NCBI GenBank assembly: GCA_936432065.2
Contig: OW386291.2
Coordinates: 102,489,823 to 102,553,822, forward strand
Source of the DNA: Rutpela maculata
Lineage: Eukaryota > Arthropoda > Insecta > Coleoptera > Cerambycidae
DNA: 64,000 bases
Reading direction: 5' to 3'
Position numbers and translations under genes: made by a program. Below are positions 23,395 to 35,510 of this stretch, in pieces. The notes beneath the pieces were generated by a model. It was not told where the DNA came from. It did no database searches and saw nothing but the letters and a program-made list of their open reading frames with translations. The stretch's first letter is position 1; every line of letters starts with the position of its first letter.

Positions 23395-23445
23395 TACAAC
23401 CCATCAGTCTTTCGTTTTTAGTCAATTTCTTGGGACTCTTACGAG

Positions 23446-23632
23446 GGAGAGTTGGGACAAATACATGACACTAGAAAATATTTTTTGATACCGCTATTTA
23501 CCACGTAAATTTAACTAATATTTGCAAGAAGTGGTCCTATATATGAAGGTATATTACTGTGTTTTTAATTTTTTAAAATTTCCAAAAATAAAAATTTTAA
23601 AAATTAATTTATGAAAATTGTCCCAACTCTCC
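23446..23632. mobile_element. 187-bp MITE-like inverted repeat
   Basis: The ends read GGAGAGTTGGGACAA inward on both sides (about 23446-23460 and 23618-23632), 15 bp each. The AT-rich centre has no coding content. No target duplication is clear. Confidence 0.6.
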
Positions 23633-23915
23633 TACATCTCCCGTACACCTTGTAGTTAGTAAATGTGCCAAATATTAGATTTTTTTTCAACTCCTCCGCC
23701 AAAATAAATAATGAATACGTAAACACTGATACATGCCTATGTTCTGTGTAGTTACGTACACCGTTTATGTAGAGCATGGACAAAAATGGATTTAACATTA
23801 GCTCCCGAGGAACCCAAAATGTAACATCAAATATTTCTTTATACTTTTTCAATGTTTATACAATGTTTATACCTCGGTTTATACCTTTATCATTTTGAAA
23901 TTTAAAAATAAAAAT

Positions 23916-24648
23916 ACTTCCACATCCAGATTTTCTATCCAAGTCTCTAATAACGAAAAAAATTATATGTGGGAATAATTGTTTATGGAACTTTAGTAAT
24001 ATAATATTTGAAATCGTCTACTCCAAAAACTCATGAAACGATATGCCACATCGGTAGTGGGAGTAAAGATGGGAAAAGGGGGTAGTGGTGGTGGATGAAA
24101 TAAAAAAAATTGAGGTCTTTGATTCTTGTACACACACTAAATCACAATTAAATTTTTTTCATCCCTTTCAATAAATGATGGGGGGTGATAATGGGGGGAG
24201 CTAATGCCAAACATTTTTTTGAGACCTCATAGTTTCTCTTGTATATACTATATACCAATTTTATGGACTGTTACCTGCTTTATTTATCCATTTACTCTCA
24301 TTTACCCCCAACCCTTCAACGGAATAAGATGAAAATATAATCTAGTTCCAAATCACGTTAAAATACATACGTGTACCAAATTTCAAGTCAATATCTTAAA
24401 CTGTTGCAGAGTAATCGTGGGCACAAAAAAGTTACAGACAGACAGACCGACAGACAGACCGACAGACAGACCGACAGACAGACCGACAGACAGACCGACA
24501 GACAGACCGACAGACAGACCAACAGACAGACAGCAAATTTTGTTTCGCTCAAACTTAATATCTCGACGTTTCATGACATTCTAAGCCTATTTGAATAATA
24601 AAAATTTTCAAAAAATTTTTTGTCGTTACTATACTTCCACTGCACGTA
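23916..24648 (-). mobile_element. A-family repeat, copy A1
   Basis: It starts ACTTCCACATCCAG and ends CGTTACTATACTTCCACTG, matching copy A8 in reverse orientation along its length. Shared blocks include CACATCGGTAGTGGG, ACACACTAAATCACAAT, CATTTACCCCCAACCCTTCAA and AAGTTACAGACAGACAG. It carries the longest microsatellite of the family. No protein is encoded. Confidence 0.8.
24434..24532. repeat. Microsatellite with 12-bp period (GACAGACAGACC)n
   Basis: About eight units of GACAGACAGACC or its phase variants run without large interruption. Being a multiple of three, the array stays open on both strands and creates spurious reading frames (Thr-Asp-Arg-Gln repeats on one strand). It lies at the same internal place as shorter GTCT/GACA tracts in other A-family copies. 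Confidence 0.95.
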
Positions 24649-25385
24649 GAATCTTTTAAAATATGTTCAATATAAATAACTGTTGATGAATTAATATGTT
24701 GGCAACTCCACTGGTTTATGTTTTCTGTAACCAAAGTGAAAAAATATTAACCAGATTCAGGTGCTTAAAAATATTTCCATGCCTTTGCTAATCTCTCACA
24801 TAACCCATTAAAATACTTATTGATTCTATAAGAAAAACTACAATTTAATATAAAATATATCGCGAGAAAATTTCATAATATTAATGACCTTAATACGCGC
24901 TCATCCAGGCAACAGCTTTATGGTCTGGTAGTTGCTCAACATGTGAAAATTCCCAAAGGATCTGACACAATCCTGGTATCGCGAACGTACGTTACATCTT
25001 CTCCCTAATAGCCTTGCGTTCCATTAAATTATCAATTATTAAATAGCTTTATTCGAAATGTCACATAGAATTCTATTTAATGTGCCGTTGAATCTTGCTT
25101 GCTAACGCGGCATGATTTGGAAGATCGATGCACTTAAACAACAGATAATATTATGTAAACATTTAGACAATATTAAGAAAATATATTTGTAGATGTAAAA
25201 TTTATTAAAAAAATAATTTTAAAGAAATCCTTCAAAATGAATACTTGCTTTTAATACGTGATTTGTTTCTAATATTAACATACAACGATTAGATGAGCGT
25301 TTTAAATAATATTGTATTTGTAATGAATACGACATTAATTACTTCCCATACACGTAGTGAAATGGAAGTACAGTAAAATTAAATA
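24649..25385. other. AT-rich stretch with no recognised gene
   Basis: No conserved motif, long open frame or inverted ends were seen. It runs up to a degenerate reverse-transcriptase relic. Confidence 0.4.
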
Positions 25386-26515
25386 AATATAAGTAAGAAA
25401 TCAAACAAATTAAAGCCATGGATCACTATAGGGTTGATAAAATCTATTAATAACAGAAATAAACTAAATAAAGAATGGTGTAAAAACAAAAATGATATTG
25501 GGTTAGAAAATAGATGCAAAGTATATAGAAATTTAACTAACAGATTTATTAGAAAAAATTAAATTTGATTATTGTTAAAAAAAAGTTGGAGAAGCAGGTA
25601 AGAATATTAGAACAATATGGGAAATAGTTAAGGACATAGGAGATACAAATGAAGAAAGAAGGGAGATTAGTATTAGAAATGGCGATGGTATTATACTCAA
25701 AGAACATAAAAAAATAGCAGCAAACGATTTTTACACAAATATATTGGTGCGCAAATGACAAGTAAAATGAACTCAAATTAGTTAAAAAGTATGATAAAAA
25801 TCAAGAAAATAGTATGTACTTCAATGTTTCTAAGAAAAGTGCTCTTCAGGAAAAGATGGAATATCAACAAATGTACTCAAATATATACATAAGTATGCTT
25901 ACATTATAAATAATAGTTTCACTACAGGAATTGTTCCAGAAGCTTTTAAAGAATATACAAAGACGGCGATCTGCTTGAAATTGCAAATTATAGATCAATT
26001 TCTCTCATTTCTAACATAGCAAAGATATTTGAAAAATGCTTAAAAATAGATTACTTCAATATCTAGAAAAATTTGAACTACTGTCACCAAATCAGTATGG
26101 TTTTAGGAATAACAGAAATACAGAATTAGCAATTTACGACCTTGTAAGTAGTATAAATTAATCTTTAGATAGAAGTGAGAAATGCTTAGCTGTATTTCTA
26201 GACTTGGCCAAGACCTTTGATACCATTTCTCATAAGATATTATTAAATAGGATAGAACAAATGCGAATAAGAGGTATTGTATTGGAATTTTAAAAAACTA
26301 TCTGGAAGACAAAACACAATATGTAAAAATTAATGACATCTTGAGTGAACCAAAAATTATACAAACAGGTGCACCACAGGGCACGGTGCTCGGTGCAATA
26401 TTGTTTCTAATATACATCGATGAAATAACTAGAATAAATATAAACAACAAAATTATATCTTATACAGATGATACCATAATTTTTGCTCATAAACAGAAAA
26501 TCAAATTTCGTGAAA
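25386..26515 (+). pseudogene. Non-LTR reverse transcriptase pseudogene (jockey/CR1-like)
   Basis: Ordered RT motifs appear in several frames: KPWITIGLIKSINNRNKL upstream (about 25418), SGKDGISTNVLK (about 25850), ISLISNIAKIFEK (about 26000), SPNQYGFRNNRNTELAIYDL (about 26085), then AVFLDLAKTFDTISHKIL with the first catalytic Asp region, NYLEDKTQYV, GAPQGTVLGAILFLIYIDE, and SYTDDTIIFA with the YxDD-type active site at about 26461. Stops and frameshifts occur between most blocks. The 3' part is missing; an A-family fragment (A2) starts about 40 bases later. No endonuclease domain is visible. The clade is uncertain. Confidence 0.8.
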
Positions 26516-26556
26516 TTCCTCACATAAGTATATCATGAAATAATGCACACAAAAAC

Positions 26557-26998
26557 TTAGTATGTCACATCGGTAGTGGGGGTAGCAGAGGCAAAAATAA
26601 ATTGAGGAGTTTGGTCTTTGTACACACACCAAATCACTATTTTATTTTTTTTAGTCCGTTTAATAATGGGACGAGTGTGGCAATGTAGGTGACAGTGGAG
26701 GTGGTTGATACCAAAAAAAAATGTTACACCTTGCTTTTCATACATACATTAAATCCCAATTTTATGGGCTCTTACTTGCTTGCTTTACCTATCAATCCCC
26801 ATTTACCCCCAACTCTTCAACGGAATGAGATTAAAATATAATCTAGTTCCAGGTATCAGCATGATACATAGGTGTATCAAATTTCAAATCAATATCATAA
26901 ATGGTTTCATAGTAATCGTGCGCATAAGAAAAGTTATAGACAAACGGACTTTTTTCCACTCATACTTAGAATCTTGACATTCTAAACCTATTTACTTC
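26557..26998 (-). mobile_element. A-family repeat, copy A2, partial
   Basis: It follows A1 from CACATCGGTAGTGGG to the AATCGTG-CGCATAAGAAAAGTTA region and on to CATTCTAAACCTATTT. The microsatellite is reduced to one degenerate unit and the end with ACTTCCAC is lost. It interrupts or abuts the RT relic. Confidence 0.7.
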
Positions 26999-27171
26999 TA
27001 GCTGTTATTTTGAATTACTTTCAAAATAACCATGGAGCATCGATAAGAGAAGCTTCAATGGAGTTAAAATTAATAAATTTCATGGTTATCAAATTCATAA
27101 TTTGCAAGAGTCAGGGGTTATCAAACAGAAAGAATATTCATATAAGAACAGTGGCTTATTTTATTTGACAT

Positions 27172-27480
27172 GTGTGGCTTCAGCTAGACGGTGTTTCTTG
27201 CAATAATGTCATTATTGTTCGAAATTATTTGAATACTGAATATGATAAAAAAAAATGGAGAGGAATTTCTGGTCCATTACAGTTTCCTCTTAAGTCTCTA
27301 GACTTAACACCTATGGATTTTTCTTGTGGAATATTTCCAAAAGCAGAATTTACGAAACAAAGTACAATTATGCAAAGGAATTAAAACAAAAAATTGTCGG
27401 TGCTTGTGCAAAAACTGTTAGTGATTACTTTTTCTACCCCAATTTCGAGTGGCAGGAAGTAGGAATATAACACTTTGTAC
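27172..27480 (+). pseudogene. Mariner-like transposase C-terminal fragment
   Basis: WLQLDGVSCNNVIIVRNYLN aligns with the block that carries the second catalytic Asp (QxDGAPPH-like) in mariner/DUF4817-type transposases. It is followed by a WRGISGPLQFP segment and SLDLTPMDF, the degraded SPDLTPxDFF motif with the third acidic residue region. After a stop and frameshift, AKELKQKIVGACAKTV matches the usual C-terminal helix. The key H and P of GAPPH are substituted. A possible terminal repeat, AATTACCCTG, lies at 27535-27555. The N-terminal half was not found. Confidence 0.7.
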
Positions 27481-27555
27481 AAAATATAATTTTTTTGAAT
27501 AGTTCACGAAAAAAAACGCATTTTTCTTGATAAAAGAATTACCCTGTGGAAGAAT

Positions 27556-30500
27556 CAATCAAAGTCCCCCAGAGTCCGTAAGCGCCGCGTATGGCACGCT
27601 TGCTTTTTAACTTACTTAAACTTGCACAAAAAATTTAAATTAAATTTTTTGAATGTCCAGAGCAGAGTAAACACCAATAATTGGAAACACGACTTCAGTT
27701 ACTAATAAGCATTACTAACTGACAAATGACAAGCAATAACTGAAAACAATGTAGGGAGGATTGCGAAAAAATTCTTCGTGCATTTTCTTCTTCAATTTGT
27801 GTATCGTAATTTAAATATTAAAAAGTTAATGAGTTAGATATTTCAGCCATCGTTAATTTAATTTGGTTGGATTGTAAAAATTTAATGTCATCCCGCTTCA
27901 TAAGTAACTGGAGATTTTAACTGACAAACCAATATAAATTGAGGTTATTTTATAAAATAATGGCATTGTTTCGAATTGTCACATTTCTACAATTAATAAT
28001 AAACCAAAAACTTGTAATTTTGTATTTATAATATACATAAAAACAATAATATTACGAAAAGATCAATTAGTCGTTATTTGGCAGTTAAAGAATTTCGGTT
28101 TGTTTTTCCTAAGGTCTGAGATCTGTGACGTCACGCGCACGCGACCCATTTAGTTTAAATGTTAAATATTTTAGAAACTATGGCACTTACGTTAAAAATT
28201 CTTACAACCAAAATAAAAGAATATTAATTAAATTTTCGCATGATTTTTTGACACTTTCTATGGCATGAAAACAAAGAAATGTAAACATAAGGAAACGGAA
28301 AGGTAATATTATATGGACACACAAAAAAAGCTTAGTTCTTATTAGGTTGGGTTTGTTATCATAATGGATTTTAAATGAACACCTAAAGGACACATTCCTT
28401 TTCACCCAGAAATATCAAAAATCTCTCCAGCTTTTTTGTATTTTTGAAAATAAAAAAGGCCGATCATTAAAATCCCTAACTTAAATTTTGGCATTATTTG
28501 TCAACCAAAATCAAAATAAATCTGAATAACATTTTTACGAATTTAATTTATTATATATTTATTACACCTCATAATACCCAGGTAACCTATTAGTCCTTTT
28601 TTTAATTAATTACTTGATGATGTGATTACAACATATTTTATAGGAAGCAATATAAATAAGGTGTCAATGGAAATAACATTTAATATTATGCCAAAGATGG
28701 AGTTGCAAGATATATCCAGACATAGTGGGCTTGACAAATTGTGAGGCAAGTGTGTTTGGACTACCGCTACTGTGCCGAGGCCTGTACGCTGCATGTCAGT
28801 GAAACTAAGTAAAAATAACTTTGTTTTTCTATTCACATGCTTTAATTCGTTTATTATACATTCTCTACCTGTGCTCTAATGATATTCATTACAATACAAG
28901 TTTATAACCAATAGAAGCGCGACAAACAGAAATATTCTGTAAATATCAACTATTGCCTTGAACATCTGACATCTAAAATTTATAAATTTCATCAAGTCAT
29001 CTGTTATGTCATGTTTACCACAGTTTCAGAAATAAAATTTTAATTTTCTATTTTATTATGACTGGTCGTAGAAAAATGCAACTCACATTTAATGGTAATT
29101 AAGACACTTACATTCATTATGATATTCACCTACACCTACAGCTCGCGTCATAATCTCATGCTCGTGTCTTAATAGCTATCATTAAATGATCTTTGCATAA
29201 TATACTATTACATGCTGTATCCTTATTAAATAGTACATTACATACCGAGGTCGAAAGTGTTTCATTGTTGTCGAGAAATGAGATAGTTGAAGGAGGCGCG
29301 AAGCGGCGAGGTCAACTAATTCAGTCAACTCAGCAATAAATCTTTCCAATAAAACTTTCCCCCAATGTTTGTATAATATTTTATTAACAGTCATCTCCCT
29401 TAAATAACAAAAAGCCAAAAAAACCATTTACCAAATTTTTAAATAGCATTGTATGTTTTCATTAAACAGGCAATGGACAAAAAATTCTTGTCAGACGACA
29501 TATGTCAAAGTAGCGTCGCGTCGTTTGTCGTTGGAAATCGAATTCCGTAGCTTATTTTTTCAGCTATTTCTAGAATTAATTGCTCTGTATCGAGGTTTCT
29601 GTTAAAATAAATAAACATACTCTCTATGTCTGTCTTATAATTTTTATTTCCTACAACTAAAAGAAAACCAGTAAAAACACAGGTTGGAAAATGCTCACTT
29701 TTCAACCCAAAAAACTGGTAAGAAAGTGGCTACTTTCTGAAATGTCACTTTCCAACCTAAAATGGCACATTTTACTTTCCAACTTTTGACATGTAAGACA
29801 ATTATTAGTTCTGTATGATTGTGAATAAATATATTTACTTTCTTATTATGTTTTTAATTGTATATTTTGAACTATTACAGGGGACAAAGGCAAGTACCGG
29901 GACCATATAGAAACAAAAGATGATACCTTTTACTACAATATTTACCTATAAAGAAGACTGTAACAAAAATTGTAAGGTATATTGATCAGACTATATAAAT
30001 TAATTCAGACATAAAAATACAAAAAACTCTTACGGAAATTATCATTTACTATCTATGAGACAGACATCACTATAATTTCTGGAATGAAACATCTAAACTG
30101 AATGTGAGTACTTGACTTGACATTTATTTTGTTGTAGATGCGGTACTACGGGCGATTGGACCATATTTTCTTTAGCTGTCAGAATCATCAAATGGCTACT
30201 AAAGTTAAGTTAAAAAACTTAATCGACGTGAACATTTATCTTCCAACTATTGCTATCCATCTATTGCTCCTTAAAAATATGCAAATCTACAACATATTAG
30301 TTAATTTTCTGAACACTATTGTTCCAACTGTCACCGATTAGTCTATCTTTAATTAGGTCCACTTCATATTCCTTCTTTTAGCTGTATAATGTTATAAAAA
30401 AAAAGGTCCTGATATGCCCCTCGACGAGAAGAATGTCCTTGTAAAATATCCTGATATTTTCTATGTTTATGATAGGTTAATTAGGGAATTAATTAGGCAA

Positions 30501-30870
30501 TAAATACACATTATACAATTGGCTCTTGGAGAAAATCAACGTCTTAAAAAAGGCGTAAGAAAGAGGATAGGAAAGTTATAGTTTGCACTACATATTTAAA
30601 ACACGTATTAAAACCTTTTTAACCAACTGCCAAACATTCAAAATTTGAATGTAGTATCTATGCAAGTTATAACAGCTTTATATTATAAATTAAATGAGAA
30701 AAAGAGTGTTAGAAACTGCACCCTGTATATTATTTATTTTTGTCACAAAATCAGAAAGACAAGACAAAATGTCAGATATCATTCAACAATAATAAAAAGT
30801 ATTATAAACATGCTGAAAATTTAGATTCCTCAACTATTTATAGCACAAATATCTTACAGAATATGTATCT
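27556..30870. other. Long AT-rich stretch with no recognised gene
   Basis: Short open frames occur (for example 29505-29705 on the minus strand) but none shows a family motif I recognise. A perfect GTGACGTCAC palindrome, a cAMP-response-element-like site, lies at 28125-28134. Repeated CTTTCCAAC or GTTGGAAAG words around 29680-29790 suggest an old inverted-repeat element. CACCCTGTATATT near 30718 resembles a mariner-type end without a partner. Confidence 0.4.
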
Positions 30871-31068
30871 CTATATTGAGTGACATGCTTGAAAATGATT
30901 AAAGGCATTAACACCATGTTCAAAGCCTTTGAACATTTCGTATTGCCAGCCAGGATGAAATGTTTGAGAAACGATCTCTCGTATTGTCATCCCTTGTTGA
31001 ATTAGGTCATTAAGCATATTTCTTTGATGAAATGAAAATACTGCGAAACTTGTCAGGTATTATGTTCT
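30871..31068 (-). other. Unrecognised protein-like open stretch
   Basis: A minus-strand frame is open for about 65 codons, ending at a stop at 30871-30873. An internal ATG at 31015-31017 begins MLNDLIQQGMTIREIV, followed later by FHPGWQYEMFKGFEHGV. Amino-acid use looks protein-like and not simply AT-rich. I do not recognise the family. It could be a transposon gene fragment or a terminal exon, or chance. Confidence 0.3.
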
Positions 31069-31554
31069 ACAATGTTTTCTGACAGATGTAATCTTTAATT
31101 ATTTCAACACTGGAATGCGGGAATACCGTATGTACAGAACATTATTCTTTCAATGCATCTTTATTAATAGACATGTAATGGAAACGTGTGAGTCAGATGT
31201 ATATCCTAACATTTACTGTGTTTCGTGAAGAATAAATTATACAGTAATTTAATTAGCATTAGTAGTCCGTCAGCAAGAGCACTCTGTAAGATTTTTAATG
31301 ATACAAGTATGAATTAGTATCAATACCTTCGTAAGGAAACGTAGATTGCGAATTAACGTGTTGACAAGCTTAGAAAAAAATGCGTGGCTTATGTTTTCTG
31401 GTAGCAACAACATGTTTGTTAGATATCAATATATCTGACTACACATACAGGACTTCTAAGACTCGTCACCAGTAGTGCAGTAGTGTAGGCAGAGAGAACG
31501 GGTGACAGGGTCGCAGAAAAGTGGAAAATTGTTATTAGACTGTGATAGTTTAGT
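31069..31554. other. AT-rich stretch with no recognised feature
   Basis: No coding motif or repeat structure was seen. Part of 31355-31400 (GGCTTATGTTTTCTGGTA) resembles 24712-24735, so both may be remnants of one repeat. Confidence 0.4.
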
Positions 31555-31700
31555 AAAAACCACTGTCCAAGGAATCACTACTTCCACATCCAGATTTGCT
31601 ACCTACATCTCTCACAACGAAAAAATTTTGTATGTGGAAATAATTGTTTATGGAACTTTAATAATACAATATTTGAAATCGTCTACCCCAAAAACACGCT
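31555..31700 (-). mobile_element. A-family repeat, copy A3, one end only
   Basis: It begins ACCACTGTCCAAGGAATCAC, then ACTTCCACATCCAGATTTGC, and continues through ATAATTGTTTATGGAACTTT to the CGTCTACCCCAAAAAC block, where it stops. This shows that the conserved sequence extends about 24 bp outside the ACTTCCAC end. Confidence 0.7.
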
Positions 31701-33456
31701 GGTCAATTTTAGATCGTGATATAATCACATATTAAGGTATCCTATCAAAGTGTATCGCGAGAAAAATTTTGTTTAAATAGCTGCACTGATAATGACGGTA
31801 TAAGGATAATTCTATATTTTTTTTTGGAAATTTCAACAGCTATCTTCAAAATGAAGAATTTTGGGCACCCGTTTGTATGAACTTGTCTTCTTAAAAGTAG
31901 GTAAGGAATAATAGCTGAAATATTATAAATTTAAGTACACCCTTTATATCGTATTTGGCGTAAATCTTGCATTCCAATATTCCTTCTCCTATGTCGCTTG
32001 CCACTTTCATTAAAAAAATAAATGTCTTCTTCTAGATTCGTAAAAATTTTAAGAAATCATAATTTTTATAACTCTCTACCTTAAAACAGAATTCTTGACA
32101 ACTGTATCAAATAAAGTTTATTCAAAATCAAATAATCCAAGAATAATTTTTAATTATTATTACCTTAATTATCATTTACTTCGTAACTTAAAATTATTGC
32201 AAATGTCAGTACGCAGCCCACTACCAAGAGCAAAGATAATTCCAGCGTTTCTCATCAGTTCTGGGAGAGCTGAAAAGAAAAGTTCAGGGTGACGTAATGT
32301 TTTACCTGTCTTAAAGGGTTCAAATCGAGCTTTGAACATGTAAAGAAAAACCGGTCATCTCGGTCTTTACAGCGAGGCAGTTTCTTTTGTCTTGTTGTCG
32401 AGGGAAGTAAATATGATGAGAAAAAATTGAGAACTGCCCTTTTAACTGATACGCCGAGTTACGAAATAATGACAAATAGCCACCTGTCAAAATTCTGATC
32501 AAGTCATCGCGGCGAGGCAGTTCTTCACTTCACGCTATTCCAAATATCATTAAGAAGACGAAAAAAAAAATGAACTGAACTTTTTCTCAGATCACATTTG
32601 ATAAAAATGATTTTCGCAGCGACAAAGAAAAAGCACATTAAGGCTGTTTGTAAGCACAAGCTCTCAGAGAATTTGTTTAAATCGAATTGGAATTGAATTT
32701 TAAGGTTCCGGACATGCAGTAATGATAGAAGAAGGATTAAAATTGTCAGGTTTATTATTATAGTTTCAAACATTTAATTCATCGCCATCTGACGAGCCAA
32801 TGAAAAGTGGCAGTTCTCGATGAATTCATATCTTTCGTCATTTTTAACGAGAATTAATCGAGAACTGCCACGCCACGATATAAAAATTACGACATTTTTT
32901 TCGACAGACGGAAAGTCATTTGCCAGCCGCCCGTATCGTTTTTCGAACTTTTGTCGTATGAAAAAGTGTCTTAGAATTTCATAATCTTCCCTGCGATAAA
33001 GCTCACTGTTTTGATGGGGGTTTTTGGTAATGGGCTACCGTACTTTTACACTCATCACTGTAATCGCACATTTTGGTATCATTTCACTTTATTTGCTAGA
33101 CAGAAACGTAGCTGCTAACATCTTCCTTGCACATCTGTGTATTGGCACAATTTCAAAATTGCTGTAGGCGCACAGGGTAATGTATAGAATGCGGGTTCGA
33201 AGTTATCATTAAGTTGTTCCAACCAAGATCTGTTGGTGGTGGTATTTTAGGATACTGCCTTTTTTTGCTGCCACTGGATTAATTGTCAATTTTACCTTTG
33301 TATAACAAAATACAATAAACTGTTTATTAGATTAAGGCTTTCATCCTTAGCTTGTTTTATTGTAAACACCAACTACCTCACCTTACCAATGTCTGTCATT
33401 TTCGTCTTTGTAATGTACACTTAAAACCATATTTTTCTAATGCAATCAAATTTTCA
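31701..33456. other. Stretch without recognised gene; recurring GGCAGTT words
   Basis: No protein motif is supported. Words of the type GAGGCAGTT(T/C)(T/C) or their reverse complement recur at about 32370, 32428, 32513, 32808 and 32861, suggesting one or two small inverted-repeat elements. The block from about 33300 to 33450 precedes the RTE-like relic without RT motifs. Confidence 0.4.
32807..32871. repeat. 15-bp inverted repeat around a 35-bp centre
   Basis: GTGGCAGTTCTCGAT at 32807-32821 is exactly repeated in inverted orientation at 32857-32871. At 65 bp it is short for a MITE but has the right form. It could also be a remnant of a larger element whose related ends lie at about 32428 and 32513. 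Confidence 0.7.
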
Positions 33457-34228
33457 TTTGAATACGCAGATAGTCTTTGTCTTCTAGCACATTCATATCA
33501 GGACATGGAACAACAACTTGAGCTACTAATTAACGAAGCAGAAAAAGTGGGACTGTATATTAATGTTGAGAAGACAAAAATCAATGAGAATTACGACACT
33601 CAACATCAAAACGTTCGACATCCACAACATCCCTGTCGAGGATATTCAACAATTTAATTATCTTTGTAGCATTATGACACCATCAGGAGGAATGAATATG
33701 GATATATAAAATCGTATTAAACAGACCTCTGGCATGCTGTACCCAGTTTGTAGATCCAGAGCATACTCAATCAGAACAAAAATGTGCTTCTTTAAGTCGT
33801 TAGTAAAAACTGCACTACTTTATGGTTGCCAGACCTGGACGATAAATCAACAATTAACCCATCGTTTACAAACATTTATTAATAAATGCCTTTGAATAAT
33901 ATCACGCATCTTCTGACCAGGTACAATATCAAACCAAGATCTCTGGAGCTTGGCTGACCAACGACCAATCTATACTGAACGAAAGTTGAGGAAACGGAAA
34001 TGGATAGAACATATATTGCGACGAAACCACGCTAGGCAGGCTTTAGACTGGAATTCTCAAGGATCCCGCAGACCTGGCAGACCAGCTAACACCTGGCGCA
34101 GGACCGTAGATACTGAAGCCAGTTGAATGGGGAAAACATAGAGCCATGTAAAAGCCACGGCTGAAAACAGAACACGATAGAGAGTCTTTACGGAGGCCCT
34201 ATACTCCAATTAGGAGTTCAGGCCATAT
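33457..34228 (+). pseudogene. RTE-type endonuclease/reverse transcriptase, C-terminal relic
   Basis: This is the tail of an RTE/BovB-like retrotransposon polyprotein. It opens with FEYADSLCLLAHSYQDMEQQ, where the YADD active site has become YADS. Then come KVGLYINVEKTK, FNYLCSIMTPSGG, NRIKQTSGMLYPVCRSRA, SLVKTALLYGCQTWTI, and ERKLRKRKWIEHILRRN with RRPGRPANTWRRTVD near the end. These tail features are standard for the group. There are several stops and at least one frameshift. The 5' two thirds, including the endonuclease, are missing. Confidence 0.85.
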
Positions 34229-34477
34229 GAATCAAACTTTCATTAGAAAGGTGAGGCGCCTAATTCGCTTAATGATAAAAGAATGTCACCATTTACCGAA
34301 CCGAGAGCTTTTCACTATAACAGCTTTCCATAACTAACTGCCTTGGCACGAATATATAGTTTTATCTGGGTAGTGTATGACGGATTTCGCAGATTTGGGC
34401 CTTTAATTACTTACACCAAATGTTCATTGTATTTTCCAAATCCATCATACCCTGTTTTGTGAGCGATGGATTTATAC

Positions 34478-34930
34478 CAAAAAGCCGCTACCTAACGAAT
34501 CACTACTTCAACATCTAAATTTCCTATCCAAGTTTCTTCCTATCCAAGTTCTTCACTACCATCCCCTTATTAAAGAGATGGCAGTGGGGGTGGCTGATGA
34601 CAAAAAATGTTGAGGCATTTGGTTCTTGTACACGCACTAAATCACAATATTATTTTTCACCTTTTTAATAATAAGGTGGTAGTGGGTAATGAGGATGATA
34701 GTTGGATGGCCGATGCCAAAAAAATTTAGGGACCTTGGCTTCTCGTAGAAACATACACTAAATCCTAATTTTATGGGCTTGCTTAATCTAGTTACGTCCA
34801 TTTAACATCCAACTCGTCAACGGAATAAGATCAAAATATAATCTAGTTCCAAATATCATTATAATAATACATGTACCAAATAAGTCAATATCATAAACCA
34901 GCTCCGAAGTAGTTGTGACGTAAAAACCAG
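34478..34930 (-). mobile_element. A-family repeat, copy A4, partial
   Basis: It starts AAAAGCCGCTACCTAACGAA and CACTACTTCAACATCTAAAT, skips part of the left region, and then follows the family from the GATGGCAGTGGGGGTGGC region through TTCTTGTACACGCACTAAAT to CATTTAACATCCAACTCGTC and TAAACCAGCTCCGAAGTAG. The microsatellite end is absent. Confidence 0.7.
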
Positions 34931-35216
34931 AATAGGCTTTAGGAAATATGGATAATATGACCATTTTCATGCACTTATAATTTTATTAATAAATGCCGTA
35001 ATATTTAAAGGCAAATGGCTCCGAAAGGTTCTAGACATACTGTGATGCACTTATTGTTGGATGCACAAACACAATAACTTAATAACTATGCCTTATTAGA
35101 ATAATAAAAATATATTTGCAATTGTTCTAAATAGTCCGAAATTAAACTCCAGAGCCTGTCACTAAATATCTACTTGTACTGTGAAAAGGATAGTTCGTCC
35201 ACCGATGTAATCGGAG

Positions 35217-35510
35217 CTATTTAAAATAATTAAAGTTTCTTATAGATGGCAGATTTATATCCGGCCTTGAACAGTCCACTTTTTTGCCACTTAATAGGTC
35301 TATTACATACCAAAATGTTGAGAAACCGAGGTTGTTCCTTAATACTGTATCCAGTTTGAGTTTTACTGTCTCAGCAACATCCCTGATTTCTAAAAATATA
35401 TTGACGTAGATCAAATATAATGTTCATAGTCATGTTCCCCACCGAGTTACAACAGTCTTTGGAGGTAATGGTGTCTTTGGCAACATTTCGTGAAATGCCT
35501 TTGTGCTTTT
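35217..35510 (-). pseudogene. hAT transposase fragment
   Basis: One minus-strand frame from about 35510 reads AFHEMLPKTPLPPKTVVTRW followed by GT and a stop. It continues through two stops into VKLKLDTVLRNNLGFSTFW and a LLSG ending. The PLPPxxVxTRWGTW block and the later VLxxNxG block are recurring features of an insect hAT-like transposase group. The normal stretch of about 60 residues between them is deleted. Neither end of the element was found. It is inactive. Confidence 0.65.

Larger units (their letters stand above)
22287..23438. repeat. Tandem duplication of about 125 bp, second copy split by a Tc1-like element
   Basis: Copy one (about 22287-22412) contains CATTTTCACGTCCTTATTA, CACAACACGTA, ATCAGTCTTT and TTTTTAGTCAGTTTCTTGGGA. 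Copy two repeats this order but stops at CACAACACGTA (22477) and resumes at 23397 with ATCAGTCTTT after a 917-bp TA-flanked insertion. The duplication therefore predates the Tc1-like insertion. Confidence 0.7.

Noticed and set aside
24371..24598. Open frames of Thr-Asp-Arg-Gln or Leu-Ser-Val-Gly repeats
   Set aside because: They are translations of the 12-bp-period microsatellite inside copy A1, open on both strands.
29505..29705. Minus-strand 66-codon frame as a gene
   Set aside because: It looks somewhat protein-like, but no family is recognisable and it lies among GTTGGAAAG inverted words that suggest an old repeat.
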